In this document: piece by piece, positions 24,340 through 35,689 of the stretch
How positions within the stretch are numbered: position 1 is the stretch's first letter
How the letters are laid out: the number at the start of each line of letters is the position of its first letter
Origin: Ochotona curzoniae
Taxonomy: Eukaryota; Chordata; Mammalia; Lagomorpha; Ochotonidae
NCBI RefSeq assembly: GCF_017591425.1
Contig: NW_024464918.1
Span: 9,546,001-9,610,000, forward strand
Direction of reading: 5' to 3'
Length of the DNA stretch: 64,000 nt
Notes under the pieces: generated by a model
Seen by the model: the letters and a program-made list of their open reading frames with translations, nothing else
Told to the model about the DNA's origin: nothing
Databases searched by the model: none
Position numbers and translations under genes: made by a program

Positions 24340-24522
24340 CTTATTTATTCATTTTCATTTTAATTGAAAACCAGAGAGGCAGAATCAGACATAGAAGTCT
24401 TGCAATCACAGGTTCACACGCCAAATACCAACAACCATCAGGGCTGAGCCAGCCTGTATTCAATCTGGGTCTCAGATGGGTACGTGGGACTCAGCACTGG
24501 AACTGGAAGTGGAGCCAGCCCT
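24340..24522 (-). mobile_element. CSINE, minus strand, internally shortened
   Basis: Tail complement (TTATTTATTCATTTTCATTT), GAGAGGCAGAATCAGACATAG, CAGGGCTGAGCCAGCCTG, then CTCAGATGGGTACGTGGGAC and CTGGAAGTGGAGCCAGCC. The middle is missing, so the copy is about 180 bases. Confidence 0.6.
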
Positions 24523-24878
24523 TGAAGTAAGACATTCTCATTTATATGTTCATCCCAAATAGCATCTTGACCTCTGAACAATACCTCCATCTTGGAATAA
24601 AACAATTTGAGTTGTAATTCTCTTCCAACCAAGTAAGAGTCCTAGATGGATTTTGAATTTCTGTCTGTAAATGCAGAAACCAGAATAGAAATGTGACTTG
24701 AACTCAAGTAGACTGGTAACTGTCCAGACGGTAATTTCTGCTCTGACTCTCTCCGACATATGTTTACTGAGCTACAGAAGCGAAGCACCCAGAGAATGAA
24801 AAACAATTGGATCTGAGAGAAAGAACTTTATGAAAAGCATAAAATGTGCTCTCTTTATTCTGAAAAAAATTAAAACTT
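24523..24878. other. Unique DNA
   Basis: Nothing recognised. Two overlapping minus-strand frames (24438-24759) partly read through the SINE and are not supported as genes. Confidence 0.4.
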
Positions 24879-24896
24879 AAAAGAATTCAATGTACA

Positions 24897-25225
24897 GGGC
24901 CGGGCAGTGTGGCCTAGCGGCTAAAGTGCTGGCTTGAACACGCCGGGATCCCATATGGCTGCCGCTTCTTATCCCGGCAGCTCCACTTTCCATCCATCTC
25001 CCTACTTGTGGCATGGGAAAGCAGTCGAGGACAGCCCAAAGCTTTGGTACCCTGCACCCGCGTGGGAGACCAAGAAGAAGTTCCTGGATCCTGGCTTAGG
25101 ATCGGCATAGCATCTGCCGTTGCGCTCATTTGGGGAGTAAATCACTGGACGAAAGATCTTCCTCTCTGTCTCTCCTCCTCTCTGTATATCTGACCTTCCA
25201 ATAAATAAATAAAATCTTAAAAAAA
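24897..25225 (+). mobile_element. CSINE, young copy with an 18-bp TSD
   Basis: Full-length: GGGCCGGGCAGTGTGGCCTA, GCGGCTAAAGTGCTGG, CGCCGGGATCCCATATGG, AGCAGTCGAGGACAGCCCAA, ACCCGCGTGGGAGACC, GAAAGATCTTCCTCTCTGTC and a TAAATAAATAAAATCTT(A)n tail. The target-site duplication AAAAGAATTCAATGTACA is perfect over 18 bases (24879-24896 and 25226-25243). With its retained CpGs, this is one of the most recent insertions in the window. Confidence 0.96.
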
Positions 25226-25506
25226 AAAAGAATTCAATGTACAAAAATAATGTTTAGCCAATATACCTCAAAGGAAGCAGTATACAAAGTTGGCATGGAT
25301 AATAAACTAAAAGTGTCAAAAGGAAATGATGTATGCCAGCTTCCTGCAGAACCATTTGAAGGATACTGACAGATAACTATTATCTATCTTATGAGGTGTG
25401 CTTTCTACAACAGAAAATAGAAAAACCTATTGAGCTATTCGTCTTTATCTTCCTTAATACTGCTTTGTTGATATCAGTATGAAGAAGGTAAGCTACAGAT
25501 ACCCAC
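25226..25506. other. Unique DNA
   Basis: Nothing recognised beyond the target-site duplication at its left end. Confidence 0.4.
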
Positions 25507-25850
25507 AGTGCCTGCATTGTGGTGTAGTGGGTAAACCTGTCATCCATAATGTTAGCATCACATGTGTCTCTTGGATGCTCCTCTTTCAGTCCTACCTCCT
25601 TGCTTGTCATCTGGGCTAAGCAGTGAAAGATGGTTCAAGTGCTAGGCCCTGTGCCACCTATGAAGGAGATCCGAACGAAGCTCCTGGCTCCTAGCTTCAG
25701 CCTGGCGCAGCACTGATTGAAAGACCATCTGAAGAATAAATCAGCAGGTGGAAAAGTTCTCTCTTGCACACACTCTCTCTCATTCTCTCCACCACTATCA
25801 CTATTCCCGCATGTGTGTGTGTTGTAACTGTGACTTGCAAGTAAACAAAT
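25507..25850 (+). mobile_element. Old CSINE, full-length
   Basis: Head GTGCCTGCATTGTGGTGTAG, then GTTAGCATCACATGTG, AGCAGTGAAAGATGGTTCAA, CGAAGCTCCTGGCTCCTAGC, CAGGTGGAAAAGTTCTCTC and a TGTGTGTGTG-containing 3' end. The 'gcattgtggt' head marks an older subfamily. Confidence 0.85.
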
Positions 25851-27830
25851 CTTTCCAAAAACGTTATAGCTTCATAGCGTTAAGAACAGAACAAAAATTT
25901 CAGCACTACTATTTTTTTTAAGGAATATAGAGTTCCCACGAGATTGCAGGAATCAAGCTACAAGAAACACCCATATTACATGAAAAAAACTATGTAATAA
26001 CTGTAATTTTTTTTTGCACAAAAATAAACTGGTCTTTTAATTTCACTTCATCCATAAATCTTTCAAAATTCTCTTGTATTTGTTGCAAAACTATGTTGAC
26101 CTTTGCAAAAATAAAATCCATTACTTGACAGAGTGATTATTTGCTACTCAATGCTTTATCCAAAGAAAGATTACTGCTCACCAGGTTCTTTCTACGCATG
26201 GGTAATTTATATCTGCTCAGGTAACGGCCAATGCGATAATCTCCTACTTTACTTAAAAGGAGAAGCATTTGGGGGCTAGTTTCAAAGAAAGTGTTAATTG
26301 TATAATTTTCAAATGACAACAATATTTTTCAGAACTGAGAAGATGCATTAATATAATAAAACTTTCCAAGGCTGAAGAAAATGTGAGTCCACAGATTCAA
26401 AGGATATTAAACAATTGTACCAGACATCATTGTTTAACTTTCCCTTAGATCGTATCTTAATTCCTAGAACAAGGACAAACTGCCCATAATCAACCAAAAA
26501 GATACCGAAGTAATCTTGTTTCATACTTTTCCTCTGTTATATTAGAAGGGAGACTTTATGTGTTTATAAAGCAGGCAACACAATACTCCAGATTTTAAGG
26601 AGAAATCCAAAGTTTACTGGATAGTATGGCTTTATTCAGATGGGACATCAATGGAAAGAAACACAGAGAACTGTATAGAACCAAGTTAAGTGGGCACATG
26701 GTCGTACTGACTGACAACAAATTATCATTTAATATGCGTTGTACTGTAGCGATATAAAAACCATTCCTAACCTTCCCCTTCTCAAAGCTATGTAATGTTC
26801 CCCTTCTCAAAGCTATGTAAAGACTCCCAAAACAATAAAATATTGAAACAAAATAACTGAAAAAATTCTAATGATAAATCATTATCCCACTATTTCCTTT
26901 CATTTATCAATTAAAAAGAAAACAAGAAAAATGAGTTGTACTCTATATAAAAAAACACTTTAACTTAAAAAGCTACCATGAAGTGGGCTTCCTTCTGTTT
27001 AAAGACATTTTTAGAGCTACTAAATTCATGAACTGACAGAATAATTGCACAAGATGACACAAGATGGTAGACAGGGATCCCTGAGAAGTCATGATCTAGG
27101 ACACCAATCAGATTTGGCTTCTTTTCTACTTCTTTTGAATCTGTACTGTTTGTTTCGCTACTTCCTGCAGGCGGACCTTTAGTCTGTTGTTTAAACACTT
27201 AGGTCTACTTTCTCTTGGCTCATCTTCCTTCCCCCTCCCTTTTTTTTTTTTTTTTGTACTTTTTAATCCAATGACTGATTCTTTCTGACTGCTTAATTTC
27301 TGCAGGGTACACTCAGTTGAAAACTTGCAGATCTCCTTTTGGCCTCTTCCTTTACCTCCCCTTTGGCTCAGCTGACTTTCCACTTGCGAATTTTGCACAG
27401 GAATGCTACTGCTAAACGTAACGCTCCAAGAGCCTTCATGTAGTTCAACAAATTTAAACTGCATTTTCCACAAACTTTTTGAAGCACCTCCCTATTTACA
27501 TTACTCTGTGGTCATGGTTGGAGCTGATAATCTGTTGACTGCACTCTTCATTCACTAATGTTTAATAATTCTCTGTTCATATATCAAAAAACTGTCTCAT
27601 GTATTTGTGTTGCTTAACTGGACATTACACAAAACTCACAACTAAGGCTGCAAACACTGAAGTAGAAATAGTTTCAGAGAATGTAGGATGATAAACAGTG
27701 CATATGTACACACTCAACCCTTTTCAGCTAGGGTAGAAAATAATTCCGTAAATGGGAGAAATAAATAAATCCAAGTCACAACAGCCTCATGGAGATGTGG
27801 CCAGCATATTATTATTTAAAACTTAATTGA
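25851..27830. other. Unique DNA with a tandem duplication and a possible minus-strand retrocopy
   Basis: No confirmed gene. 26773-26820 holds two copies of a 23-base phrase at period 25. 27125-27475 has an open minus-strand frame of 115 codons rich in basic residues. In that orientation ATTAAA is followed about 12 bases later by an A15-16 run (T run at 27239-27256), which could be a decayed retrocopy end. Confidence 0.4.
26773..26820. repeat. Direct tandem duplication, period 25
   Basis: The phrase beginning TTCCCCTTCTCAAAGC occurs twice, identical over 23 bases, separated by two bases. It is a recent local slippage or duplication. Confidence 0.95.
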
Positions 27831-28140
27831 GGACCTGATGCCATGGCCTAGCAGCTAAATCCTCATCTTGCAGGTGTCAGGATCCCATATGGGTGCTGAT
27901 TTGTGTCCTGGCTGCTCCACTTCCCTTCCAGCTTTCTGCCTGTCACCTGGGAAAGCAGTAGAGTACTGCACAAAGTTTTGGAACTCTGCACTTGCGTGGG
28001 AGACCTGTAGGAAGCTCCTGGTTCTTGGCTTCAACTCTGGCTACTGTGGCCACTTGGGGAGAAAACCAGCAGACAGAAGATCTTTATGTCTCTCATTCTC
28101 TCTGTAAATCTGCCTTTACAATAAAAATTAACAGACATCT
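27831..28140 (+). mobile_element. CSINE, 'gcctagcagctaaa' type
   Basis: GGACCTGATGCCATGGCCTA, CAGGATCCCATATGGGTGC, GTCCTGGCTGCTCCACTTCC, GAAGCTCCTGGTTCTTGGCT, CACTTGGGGAGAAAACC, AGAAGATCTTTATGTCTCTC and a tail AATAAAAATTAACA. Full-length, moderate divergence. Confidence 0.9.
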
Positions 28141-30368
28141 TAAAAAACAGAAATAATATAAAAATAAGAGAAAATCAACTAACTTCATATTGTTTACATG
28201 TGTTCCAGGGGTGGCATGACCAGGTCCACAGCACAGCGCACATATACTGAGGTTCCTACAGAATGCCATATGACTGTTTTACCATTCAAATGATGCACAT
28301 TAGTTCAAGCTTGGGAAATTTTCAATACATTTGCTCAGAATCAAAGACAACCTCAGCTGCAAGCTCATATGCTAATGGCAATGACATTCAACAGCATAAA
28401 CAAAACAGATTGGCAACTGCCATTCAAACTGCAGAAAGCACAGTATGATATTATGCTAAGCAGCTATGAAAAAATCAGTGCTCTTGAAGCATTGTTAAAT
28501 GGGGTATGCCTGTAACTATACCATGTGGTACACTAATACAATGCATGCAAAAGGTTGGGGTATAATGTTAAAAACTGAGAGACCATAGACATCTAGTGGA
28601 GCAGGGAAGACATAAAGAAGGATCCGAGCAAACTGGCTTAGTCTGATGAACAACATAAAAAACACGTAGAATATTCATCATTCAGGATAACATTTTTTTT
28701 TGGTAAGGCTAAATTAAACTTGCAAGGAGATAAACATTTATGACAATTAGGACTACAGCCTGAAGCATTTTGGCTCACAAACTAAGTGTCTTGGTTAATG
28801 AGCAAAGATTTCCGTTCCTTTGCATGCATAAATACTAAGTGCAGAATTTATCATTCACTAAATCATATCCCCTTGTTTCCTGCATTTCACCAGTGGTTGC
28901 ACCAACTGTCATTTAACTGCTCTAAATAATGTGTTTGCTTCTCTATCATATAAAGCCATTTCTATCAAGGTTAATAATTTTCTGATTTCCACATGCCAGT
29001 GATTTCTGGCAGTAACAAATGATGCTTCTCTTTTACATGTTGCTAGTAGCTTAAATTATATTTTACATACCCATTTAAAGGATCATTAGTTAAGTTAATA
29101 TTCTTGTTATCCAGGAGTATCAAGGATTTTGTGAGGTATAGGCTAATAAAACGCTGCAATATTCTACAGTATTTCAACAGTTAACAATTAAACTCCATCA
29201 GTTTATGCACTGTGACTCAAATACATCATCATCTTTTCTGATTTGTTGATAATCTATATTTTATGCTATGCAGCTATTTACACACTTCATTTTTGTGATT
29301 TTGATTATATTTGCTTTCCACAAACAACTGTCTAAATAATTTTGAAAATCAGTATGGCCCAGAGTGAAAGGAAATTAGAAGATATGAATAAATACCTTGT
29401 GTTTTTTAAAATCTTTACATAAAGTTCTGTTTTCATTAGATTTCAGAAATTCTACCATGCATTTCTTTCATTTAAAATGAAAGATTTCGTTCTTATACAC
29501 TGTGGCCATTGGTGGGAAAATGGGAAGTAGTTGGGTTTGTACTCTGAGAAGGAATAATGGGCAATTAAATTTCTTGGCTGAGACAAGCTTAAATATATAT
29601 GCACCTATTTTGCTTCGAGTCACAGAACAAACAAAGAAAAAAACTTACAGACAATATCTGACTGCCACTCGGTTTGGGAGTACAATATGAATCATATGGT
29701 TTTGGAAAAAAGGAGGTAGGTTGAGTTTTTAACACTGAGGAGTGGCTACCATCTCCTGACATCCCAGCAGTTTCTCCTTCATGTAACATACACTTTGCTA
29801 TGGAAAGGACATAGCTCAAGGAGTACTGAAAATCCTGGAATATGCATATTACAGGTTGCAACCAAGACAACGTAGAGTCAATATGACACTCCAATAACCC
29901 AAGTTGTGAAAAAACAAACAAGTGTATGGTTATTATGTTGCCAGTTATACTTCACAACAAGTATTAGCTACATTAATTGGTGAAGATGCGAGGTTCTGAT
30001 TCAATACAATGCATGATGCATAAACTGAAAGAGTAATGAACACACAGCAGAATCACATTAGGCGGTATTTAACAGAACCATAAAATGCTCTACTTTTTTT
30101 CAACTGAATAGATTTGTGACCTGAGGAAGGGGGTTCTGAAATAATGGTTTATGGATTAAATCTAAAGACTGCCGAGATAATTAATACTTAATACTTTTAC
30201 AGAGGTCTTTTACAGATGCAATGTAACAATAGGTAGATTAAGCTCCTGAAAATATTTGAAACAGAATTGGAGATCATTTTAAACAGTGAAATATGAGAAT
30301 TTAATCTGAGTAAGTATGAGAATTTGATTTAAATAAGTATAATTACTATGCTGAAATAATAGATTTCT
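28141..30368. other. 2.2 kb SINE-free unique DNA, candidate conserved element inside
   Basis: No gene recognised. 28770-29350 is AT-rich but complex, with several POU/homeobox- and SOX-like words (AACAATTAAA, TTTGCATGCAT, TGTTGATAAT), the look of a developmental enhancer. A 110-codon minus-strand frame at 29589-29921 has no domain. Confidence 0.4.
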
Positions 30369-30632
30369 TTGGGCCAGTTTTGTGGCAAATATCATCACTT
30401 GAAGTACCTGCATCCCACATGGGTGCCTATTTGAATCCCAGCTACTTCACTTCCAATCCATCTCCTTGCCAAACCACTTGGGAAAGCAATGAAAGATGAC
30501 CCACTTGTGTGGGCCCCTGTAACTGTGTCAGAGACCCAGAAGAAGCTTCTAGCTCCTGGCTTTAGCCTAGCTCTGTCATGTCTATTTTGGCCATTTGGGG
30601 AGTAAGCCAGCATTTCATGATGCAGTCTCAAT
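30369..30632 (+). mobile_element. Old CSINE, 3'-truncated
   Basis: TTGGGCCAGTTTTGTGGCAA, CTGCATCCCACATGGGTGCC, AGCAATGAAAGATGACCCAC, GAAGAAGCTTCTAGCTCCTG and CCATTTGGGGAGTAAGCCAG. It stops before the normal tail and runs directly into L1 3'-end sequence. Confidence 0.8.
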
Positions 30633-30639
30633 TGCTCAG

Positions 30640-31330
30640 ATTCCCACTGTCATCCTCCCCATTCCCCTTCCCACTGCTTACTTTCATATTATTACAATAG
30701 TATAGCCCTACAGCAAGTCACAAGTCCAATATTCTATTTACATTTGTCATGGCATTGTAGGTTTGTTAACTGTATGAAGTTGAGTATCCTATTGTCAAGA
30801 TATTGTTAACAGTTTTATTGAGAGTGCTAGTTTTACTTGGTAGTAGAAATGCTTTCTGCAACATCTCTTCACTTCAGATATTCTAGTCTTCATTACAGAG
30901 CTCTTCTAGAATATCTGCACATGCATGTTTACCTATATATTTATTTAACTTGCATTTTGCCTGAAGGTTGCCTTAAATCAAAGGGAATGCATACCTATAT
31001 ATATATAGGGATTGGTGTATTTCACTAAACATAATGATTTCTGGTTGGGACTACTGTGTTGTACATGGTAGGATTTCATTTTTTTTTTAATGGCTGAGTA
31101 GTAGTCTATGGAGTGAATACACAATGGATGTCTCTTAATCCATTCCTCTTTCAATGGACATATGGGCTATTTCCATGTGTTTGTGGTTGTAGAGTGTGCT
31201 ACTATAAAGAAAGCATTGCAGGTCACTTCATCAGATGTACATTTTACTTCCTTTGATATATTCCCAGGAGGGGATAGCTATATCATAGAGTAGATACATT
31301 TTCAGTTGTTTAGTGACTAATTTGGAAGAA
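30640..31330 (-). mobile_element. L1 3' end, minus strand
   Basis: TTTAATGGCTGAGTAGTAGT, CAATGGATGTCTCTTAATCC, ATTCCTCTTTCAATGGACAT and GGGCTATTTCCATGTG are the complement of the well-known end of mammalian L1 ORF2 and start of the 3'UTR. The CT-rich 3'UTR complement lies to the left (30640-30800). It is 5'-truncated and has no open frame. Confidence 0.82.
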
Positions 31331-32347
31331 CACGGATAGACTTAATGTTTAACTTCAAAGTTTCATTTACTGCACCTTTGTATCCTCAGTGAATACCTGA
31401 ATTGGCTATAGCATGGACTCCAATGGCAACTGCATTTGCATCTCAAGCATAGAACTTGCTATTGTTATTGTAGTTCTGTTGTCTCTAGCATATCTGATAG
31501 TGTTACACTTCCCTTGCAGCTATGTTCAGGCATTTTCTTGATACTGTGATTATAAAAATGATTTCATGTTTCCTTGATTTCCTCAAGCTATTTTTAATGA
31601 GAGCCGAGTACTTTTGAATTACTAACATGGCTAAGACCAACCAAGCAGAGGCAGCAGCCAACTTGGGCTGAAGACCAAGGACCACTATAAACAAAGAGGA
31701 GCAAGGAAAATCAACTGTTGTTTATTTATGTGGTAATGGCTAATGCAAACATAAAAATGCGTATCATTAGTTTTCATAAACGACAAATGTGAGTCTTAAG
31801 AATCTTCTCGGAATGGAAAATAACATCCTCCTCAGTAAAGTCCAAAGACTGATATAAGAGATTAAACTTCTCAAAGCATTTTACATTAGAGATTGAAGCA
31901 GTAAGTTTGGAAGACTTAAGGCAATTTCTTACATGAAATCCAAGAGAATCACAATTAACTTGAAATCCTGTACTGCACGCATAAAGACCATCTTTCCTCA
32001 CTTTGGTAAACAACGCTGTATGTCCAAAACTGAATATAAAGCTATTTTTACAAGTAAACCAAATAAATTTCACTATTCTTTAAATTTAAACATTATCTGT
32101 CTGTAGCTTTTTACATGGGGTTTACATTCCTTCTTGTTCTTACCAGAGTATCAGATAAACCACAATTGGATTCTTTTATATCCCCATGAAAACCTTGATA
32201 GGAAGAAATGATCAAACCGGAACTTAAAAAACGAAGATCACCAAGATATTTAATAAAATCAATCAACTTGTAAAATCCACACAGAATTATTTAACATGCA
32301 GTTCGTTAAGCTCAAAATAATTTGCATAGCTGTCTGGTACAATTTAA
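31331..32347. other. Unique DNA
   Basis: No repeat family recognised. A 99-codon minus-strand frame at 31774-32073 has no identifiable domain. Confidence 0.45.
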
Positions 32348-32357
32348 AATACTATTA

Positions 32358-32687
32358 TTGGGCCCAGCATGATAGCCTAGCAGCTAAAGTCCTCACTTTG
32401 CAAGCACCAGGATCCTATATGTGTGCTGATTCTAATCTCTACAGTCCCACTTCCCTTCCAGCTCCCAGCTTCTGGCCTGGGAAAGCAGTTGAGGACTGCT
32501 CAAAGCCTTGGGTTTCTATACCCACGTGGGAGACCTGGATGAAGCTCCAGGTTCCTGCCATCGGATTGGTGCAGTTTTGGCTGTTTCTGTTTCATCAGTG
32601 ATTCTGTAGACAGAAGATCTTCCTCTCTGTCCCTCTTCTTCTATGTAAATCTGCCTTTCCAATAAAAATTTTAAAATAATAAAACCT
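32358..32687 (+). mobile_element. CSINE with short TSD, 'gcctagcagctaaag' type
   Basis: TGGGCCCAGCATGATAGCCT, AGCAGCTAAAGTCCTCACTT, AGCAGTTGAGGACTGCTCAA, CACGTGGGAGACCTGG, AGAAGATCTTCCTCTCTGTC and the tail CCAATAAAAATTTTAAAATA. The direct repeat AATACTAT (32348-32355 and 32688-32695) is a short target-site duplication. Confidence 0.92.
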
Positions 32688-32695
32688 AATACTAT

Positions 32696-33594
32696 CTATA
32701 AACCAATCAATACCTCTACCTGTCTAGTATATACATACTACGCAAAAACACACATAATCCTAAGGGTTCAAGCAAGATAATAGAAAGAAACAATCAAATT
32801 GAACTGAAATTCAGCAGAAAGCTCATTTCAAGTACAAAAAGTCTTTTCTGAGCTTTAGAGCATATGTTTATTCACTTACTTATCCATGCATTTATTCATT
32901 TCTCCCAAAGTTTTTATTTTGCAAGTTTTATTATGCCAAAACAGGATACTTGTAAGTGGACATGCAGAAGAGATTACAATTTAGTTACACAAATGCATAT
33001 AAATGCATACAAAATTCTTTGAAAATAGAATCTTTTATAGAGTACAAATGCCACAAATTTATCTTTATTTATTAGCATATTACTTCTGTTTATATCCGTG
33101 ATGCCATTTTGAAATTTAATCTTTTTCTCATCAACACAAAAGAGTTTCTAATATTGTGACACAGAAAAGATTATAATTGCTTAATTATTTGTGCAATATG
33201 GCAAATAGACATTTTGCACATTTCAACAGAGATGTTATGTGGAATAAAAACGTTTTCATTATGTATTTTGGTTTTGAATAAATGTACTTACATCTAGAAT
33301 GAAAATACGTAGTAGAGAGAGCTAGGATTTTGTGAGTCTATATTAAAATATCTGTAAGTGTTTCTCTATACAGCCAACTCTATCTGAAGACCAGCCACAT
33401 TGATACCTGTTAACTCTAATCCTCTACCAGATCAATGTTTCCATGCATCTCTTTCCTTTATTTGTAAACTGTTCCTCCAACAAAGGCAATGGAAAACATT
33501 TTTACAATTACCTCACGTATTCCACAGGTACTGTTAATTCCCTCCACTGCAGCTATACTTTTCTGTAATTATCACTATTATTATTTCATAACGC
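32696..33594. other. Unique AT-rich DNA
   Basis: No gene or repeat family recognised. There is a TTTATTCA-rich stretch near 32865-32905. Confidence 0.45.
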
Positions 33595-33870
33595 AGCTCG
33601 TAGACTCTTGGATTTCCCCCTCCCCCAACCCCCCAATATTCTCCATATTATTAGAGTAGTATAGTCCTTCATAAACAGTTCTGCTGTTTAAGTATATCCT
33701 AATACAGCTAGGAACAATGGCAGAGAATCTAGCATCCTATTGCCAAGACATATACAACAGTTTCTTTGGGAGCTCATCTTTGAGTTGGAAGTAGAGATGC
33801 ACATACTACATTGCCTCCTCACAACTGGTTATGTTACACCTTTGAAAATTCTCACAATTTATGGTTTTGC
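33595..33870 (-). mobile_element. L1 3'UTR fragment, minus strand
   Basis: Collinear with the left part of the 30640 copy. It shares a CT-rich CCCCCTCCCCCAACCCCCC tract, a TATTA..AGTAGTATAGTCCT phrase, a CATCCTATTGCCAAGA-type phrase and AGTTGGAAGTAGAGATGC. Two independent copies of the same 3'UTR lie within 3 kb. Confidence 0.68.
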
Positions 33871-34477
33871 CGTGTGTGTGTTTGCACACATGCGCATATG
33901 CACATGCATGTTTCACATTCCTGTTTGAAAGGTCTGCTGAGTATCTCTAAATTTCACCATTTTTTCCAAAGGCAGACTTACCGATGAATTAAAAAGCTAG
34001 TTTTAGTTTGATTCCCTTTACTGTACTTTTATTTCTACCACATCCTTCCACTCTGAGTTTTTAGTTTTCTACTGACATTAACAACATACACACCATTTTT
34101 ATATTAGAATTCTTACAGTCCAATATAATTAAATTCTATGCCTTATGATTCCAAAAAATCTGTTTCACTTGAATTTGTTTATCTGTCATCTTAGATTCTG
34201 TTTGTCCTGTAATTTTAACTTTTTTGGCATGTTTTGTAACTGTCCAAATAATAAGACAGGGGTAGATAAACCATCTGTATGTTTTGTTTTTTGTTTTGCG
34301 TTGTTAATCTGGCTAGCAGTTGGGCTGTGCTTAGTATGCCACTTATCTGTACGTCCCAGAGGTTTCAAATTTTTTCGCACCTTTACGCTATCTTCTCTCT
34401 AGTCTCTTAGAGTACTAGGAACTATTTCATATTTTAAAATATCTTTAATATGAATTAGACATATTATGCCATTTAAA
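33871..34477. other. Unidentified, possibly old L1 3'UTR
   Basis: T-rich in places (TTTTGTTTTTTGTTTTGCG near 34280). No gene is supported. Both strands hold frames of 64-85 codons over 34145-34402 with no domain. Confidence 0.35.
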
Positions 34478-34615
34478 TCCCACAACTCCCTGTAGATAGT
34501 GCTATTACCACTATTTTATACAACAGAAAATCAAGACATTGAGCTTAGTTATCAATTTGGTTACCTGAGTAAAAAAGATTTGAACACAAATAACTTGTCA
34601 CCAAAGCTTATGCTG
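34478..34615 (-). mobile_element. MIR relic, minus strand
   Basis: CCACTATTTTATACAACAGA, AAATCAAGACATTGAGC, GATTTGAACACAAA and CCAAAGCTTATGCTGC reproduce, in order, the reversed MIR layout (Alu-unrelated ancient tRNA SINE: 'ccattttacagatgaggaaactgagg ... gattcgaaccc ... aaagcccatgct'). Diverged but collinear. Confidence 0.65.
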
Positions 34616-34960
34616 CAAAATGCTAAGATAAGCATCATGTGAGCATTCTTAGAATTGATCTGCTTCCTGCACGACCATTAGCATTGACCCCCTTTCCTAC
34701 CTTGGTGATAGGCACCCAGAAAACTGAACAAACACCTGCTTTCTGGTGCACATCATTAAGAAACTAGATTCAGGTGCTACAGCCACAAATAAGCCCAGTC
34801 TAGCAATGTGTGAGACAAACAATCCAAAGCATCACTATCTTTAGGAAAAAAAAAAAAAAAACCTCCCTTATTTAGCCATTTTAGAAAAAAAAAAAAGAGT
34901 AATCACAAACACAATAAAGAAAAATTTTCCCCAAATCATCTATAAGAGTCAATAATTATG
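34616..34960. other. Unique DNA with A-runs
   Basis: Two A-runs (about 34845-34861 and 34886-34897) sit in otherwise ordinary sequence. No gene seen. Confidence 0.45.
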
Positions 34961-35256
34961 GTGGGTTTTGCTACAGGGGATAAGATCCCACTTAGGACAC
35001 ATGCCTGTTCTCTCTGGTGTCTGAGCTCGTGTTTCGCTCCAGTTCTACCTCCAGCTTCCGACTGACCCATGCTTCATTAGGTGGCAGGTGACAGCTCAAG
35101 TGCTTCGATTCCTGACACTCACAAGGGAGACCCAAACTTAGTTCTGAGCTCCTGGCTTCAGCCTAACCCAGTCCTGGGTATTACAGCTATTCAGTCAATG
35201 AAACAGCAGATGAAAAGCATGTCTGTTTTACCCTTCTCCCTCTGACTTTTAAATGC
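34961..35256 (+). mobile_element. Old CSINE
   Basis: Degenerate head, GTTTCGCTCCAGTTCTACC, GACAGCTCAAGTGCTTCG, AAGGGAGACCCAAACTTAG, CTCCTGGCTTCAGCC and a pyrimidine-rich 3' end. Full-length but well diverged. Confidence 0.75.
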
Positions 35257-35676
35257 ATAAAATTATTTATAAGAATCTAAAAATATGGGCAAACAATTTC
35301 TGTGCCTTTGTTAAGTGATCTAAAATTATTCATTTCTTTGACATGTATAATAAATTGATATATATTAGATTTTTGTTTTTAGTTTCCTCTATACAAACTT
35401 CAGCACGACAGAACTATGGAAAAACTGTCAAGTACAATTTAGACAGGATTTCAGGCATGAAAGAATGAATACATTCTATAAAGTGCTCAGAAAACAAATC
35501 ATATATATGAAGAAAAATTTTATATGTGTATGTATATATGTGTATATTTGCATGTTAATACATATATGGAGAATACACACACACAGAGGAACCCTTTTTT
35601 TACATGTTTGACATGACTCCAAAAGAAGTTATCAGATAATTTGGAAAATTAAAAATAAAGTAAAAATTACTAGATT
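35257..35676. other. Unique DNA with AT/TG simple repeat
   Basis: 35519-35586 is made of TATATGTGTA-type units and ends in an ACACACAC run. The rest is unidentified. Confidence 0.6.
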
Positions 35677-35689
35677 AAAACATAATACA

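Noticed and set aside
27455..27492. Mariner transposon terminal repeat
   Set aside because: ACAAACTTTTTGAAGCACC resembles a terminal repeat, but I could not find its inverted partner within a plausible distance, so it is not called as a feature.
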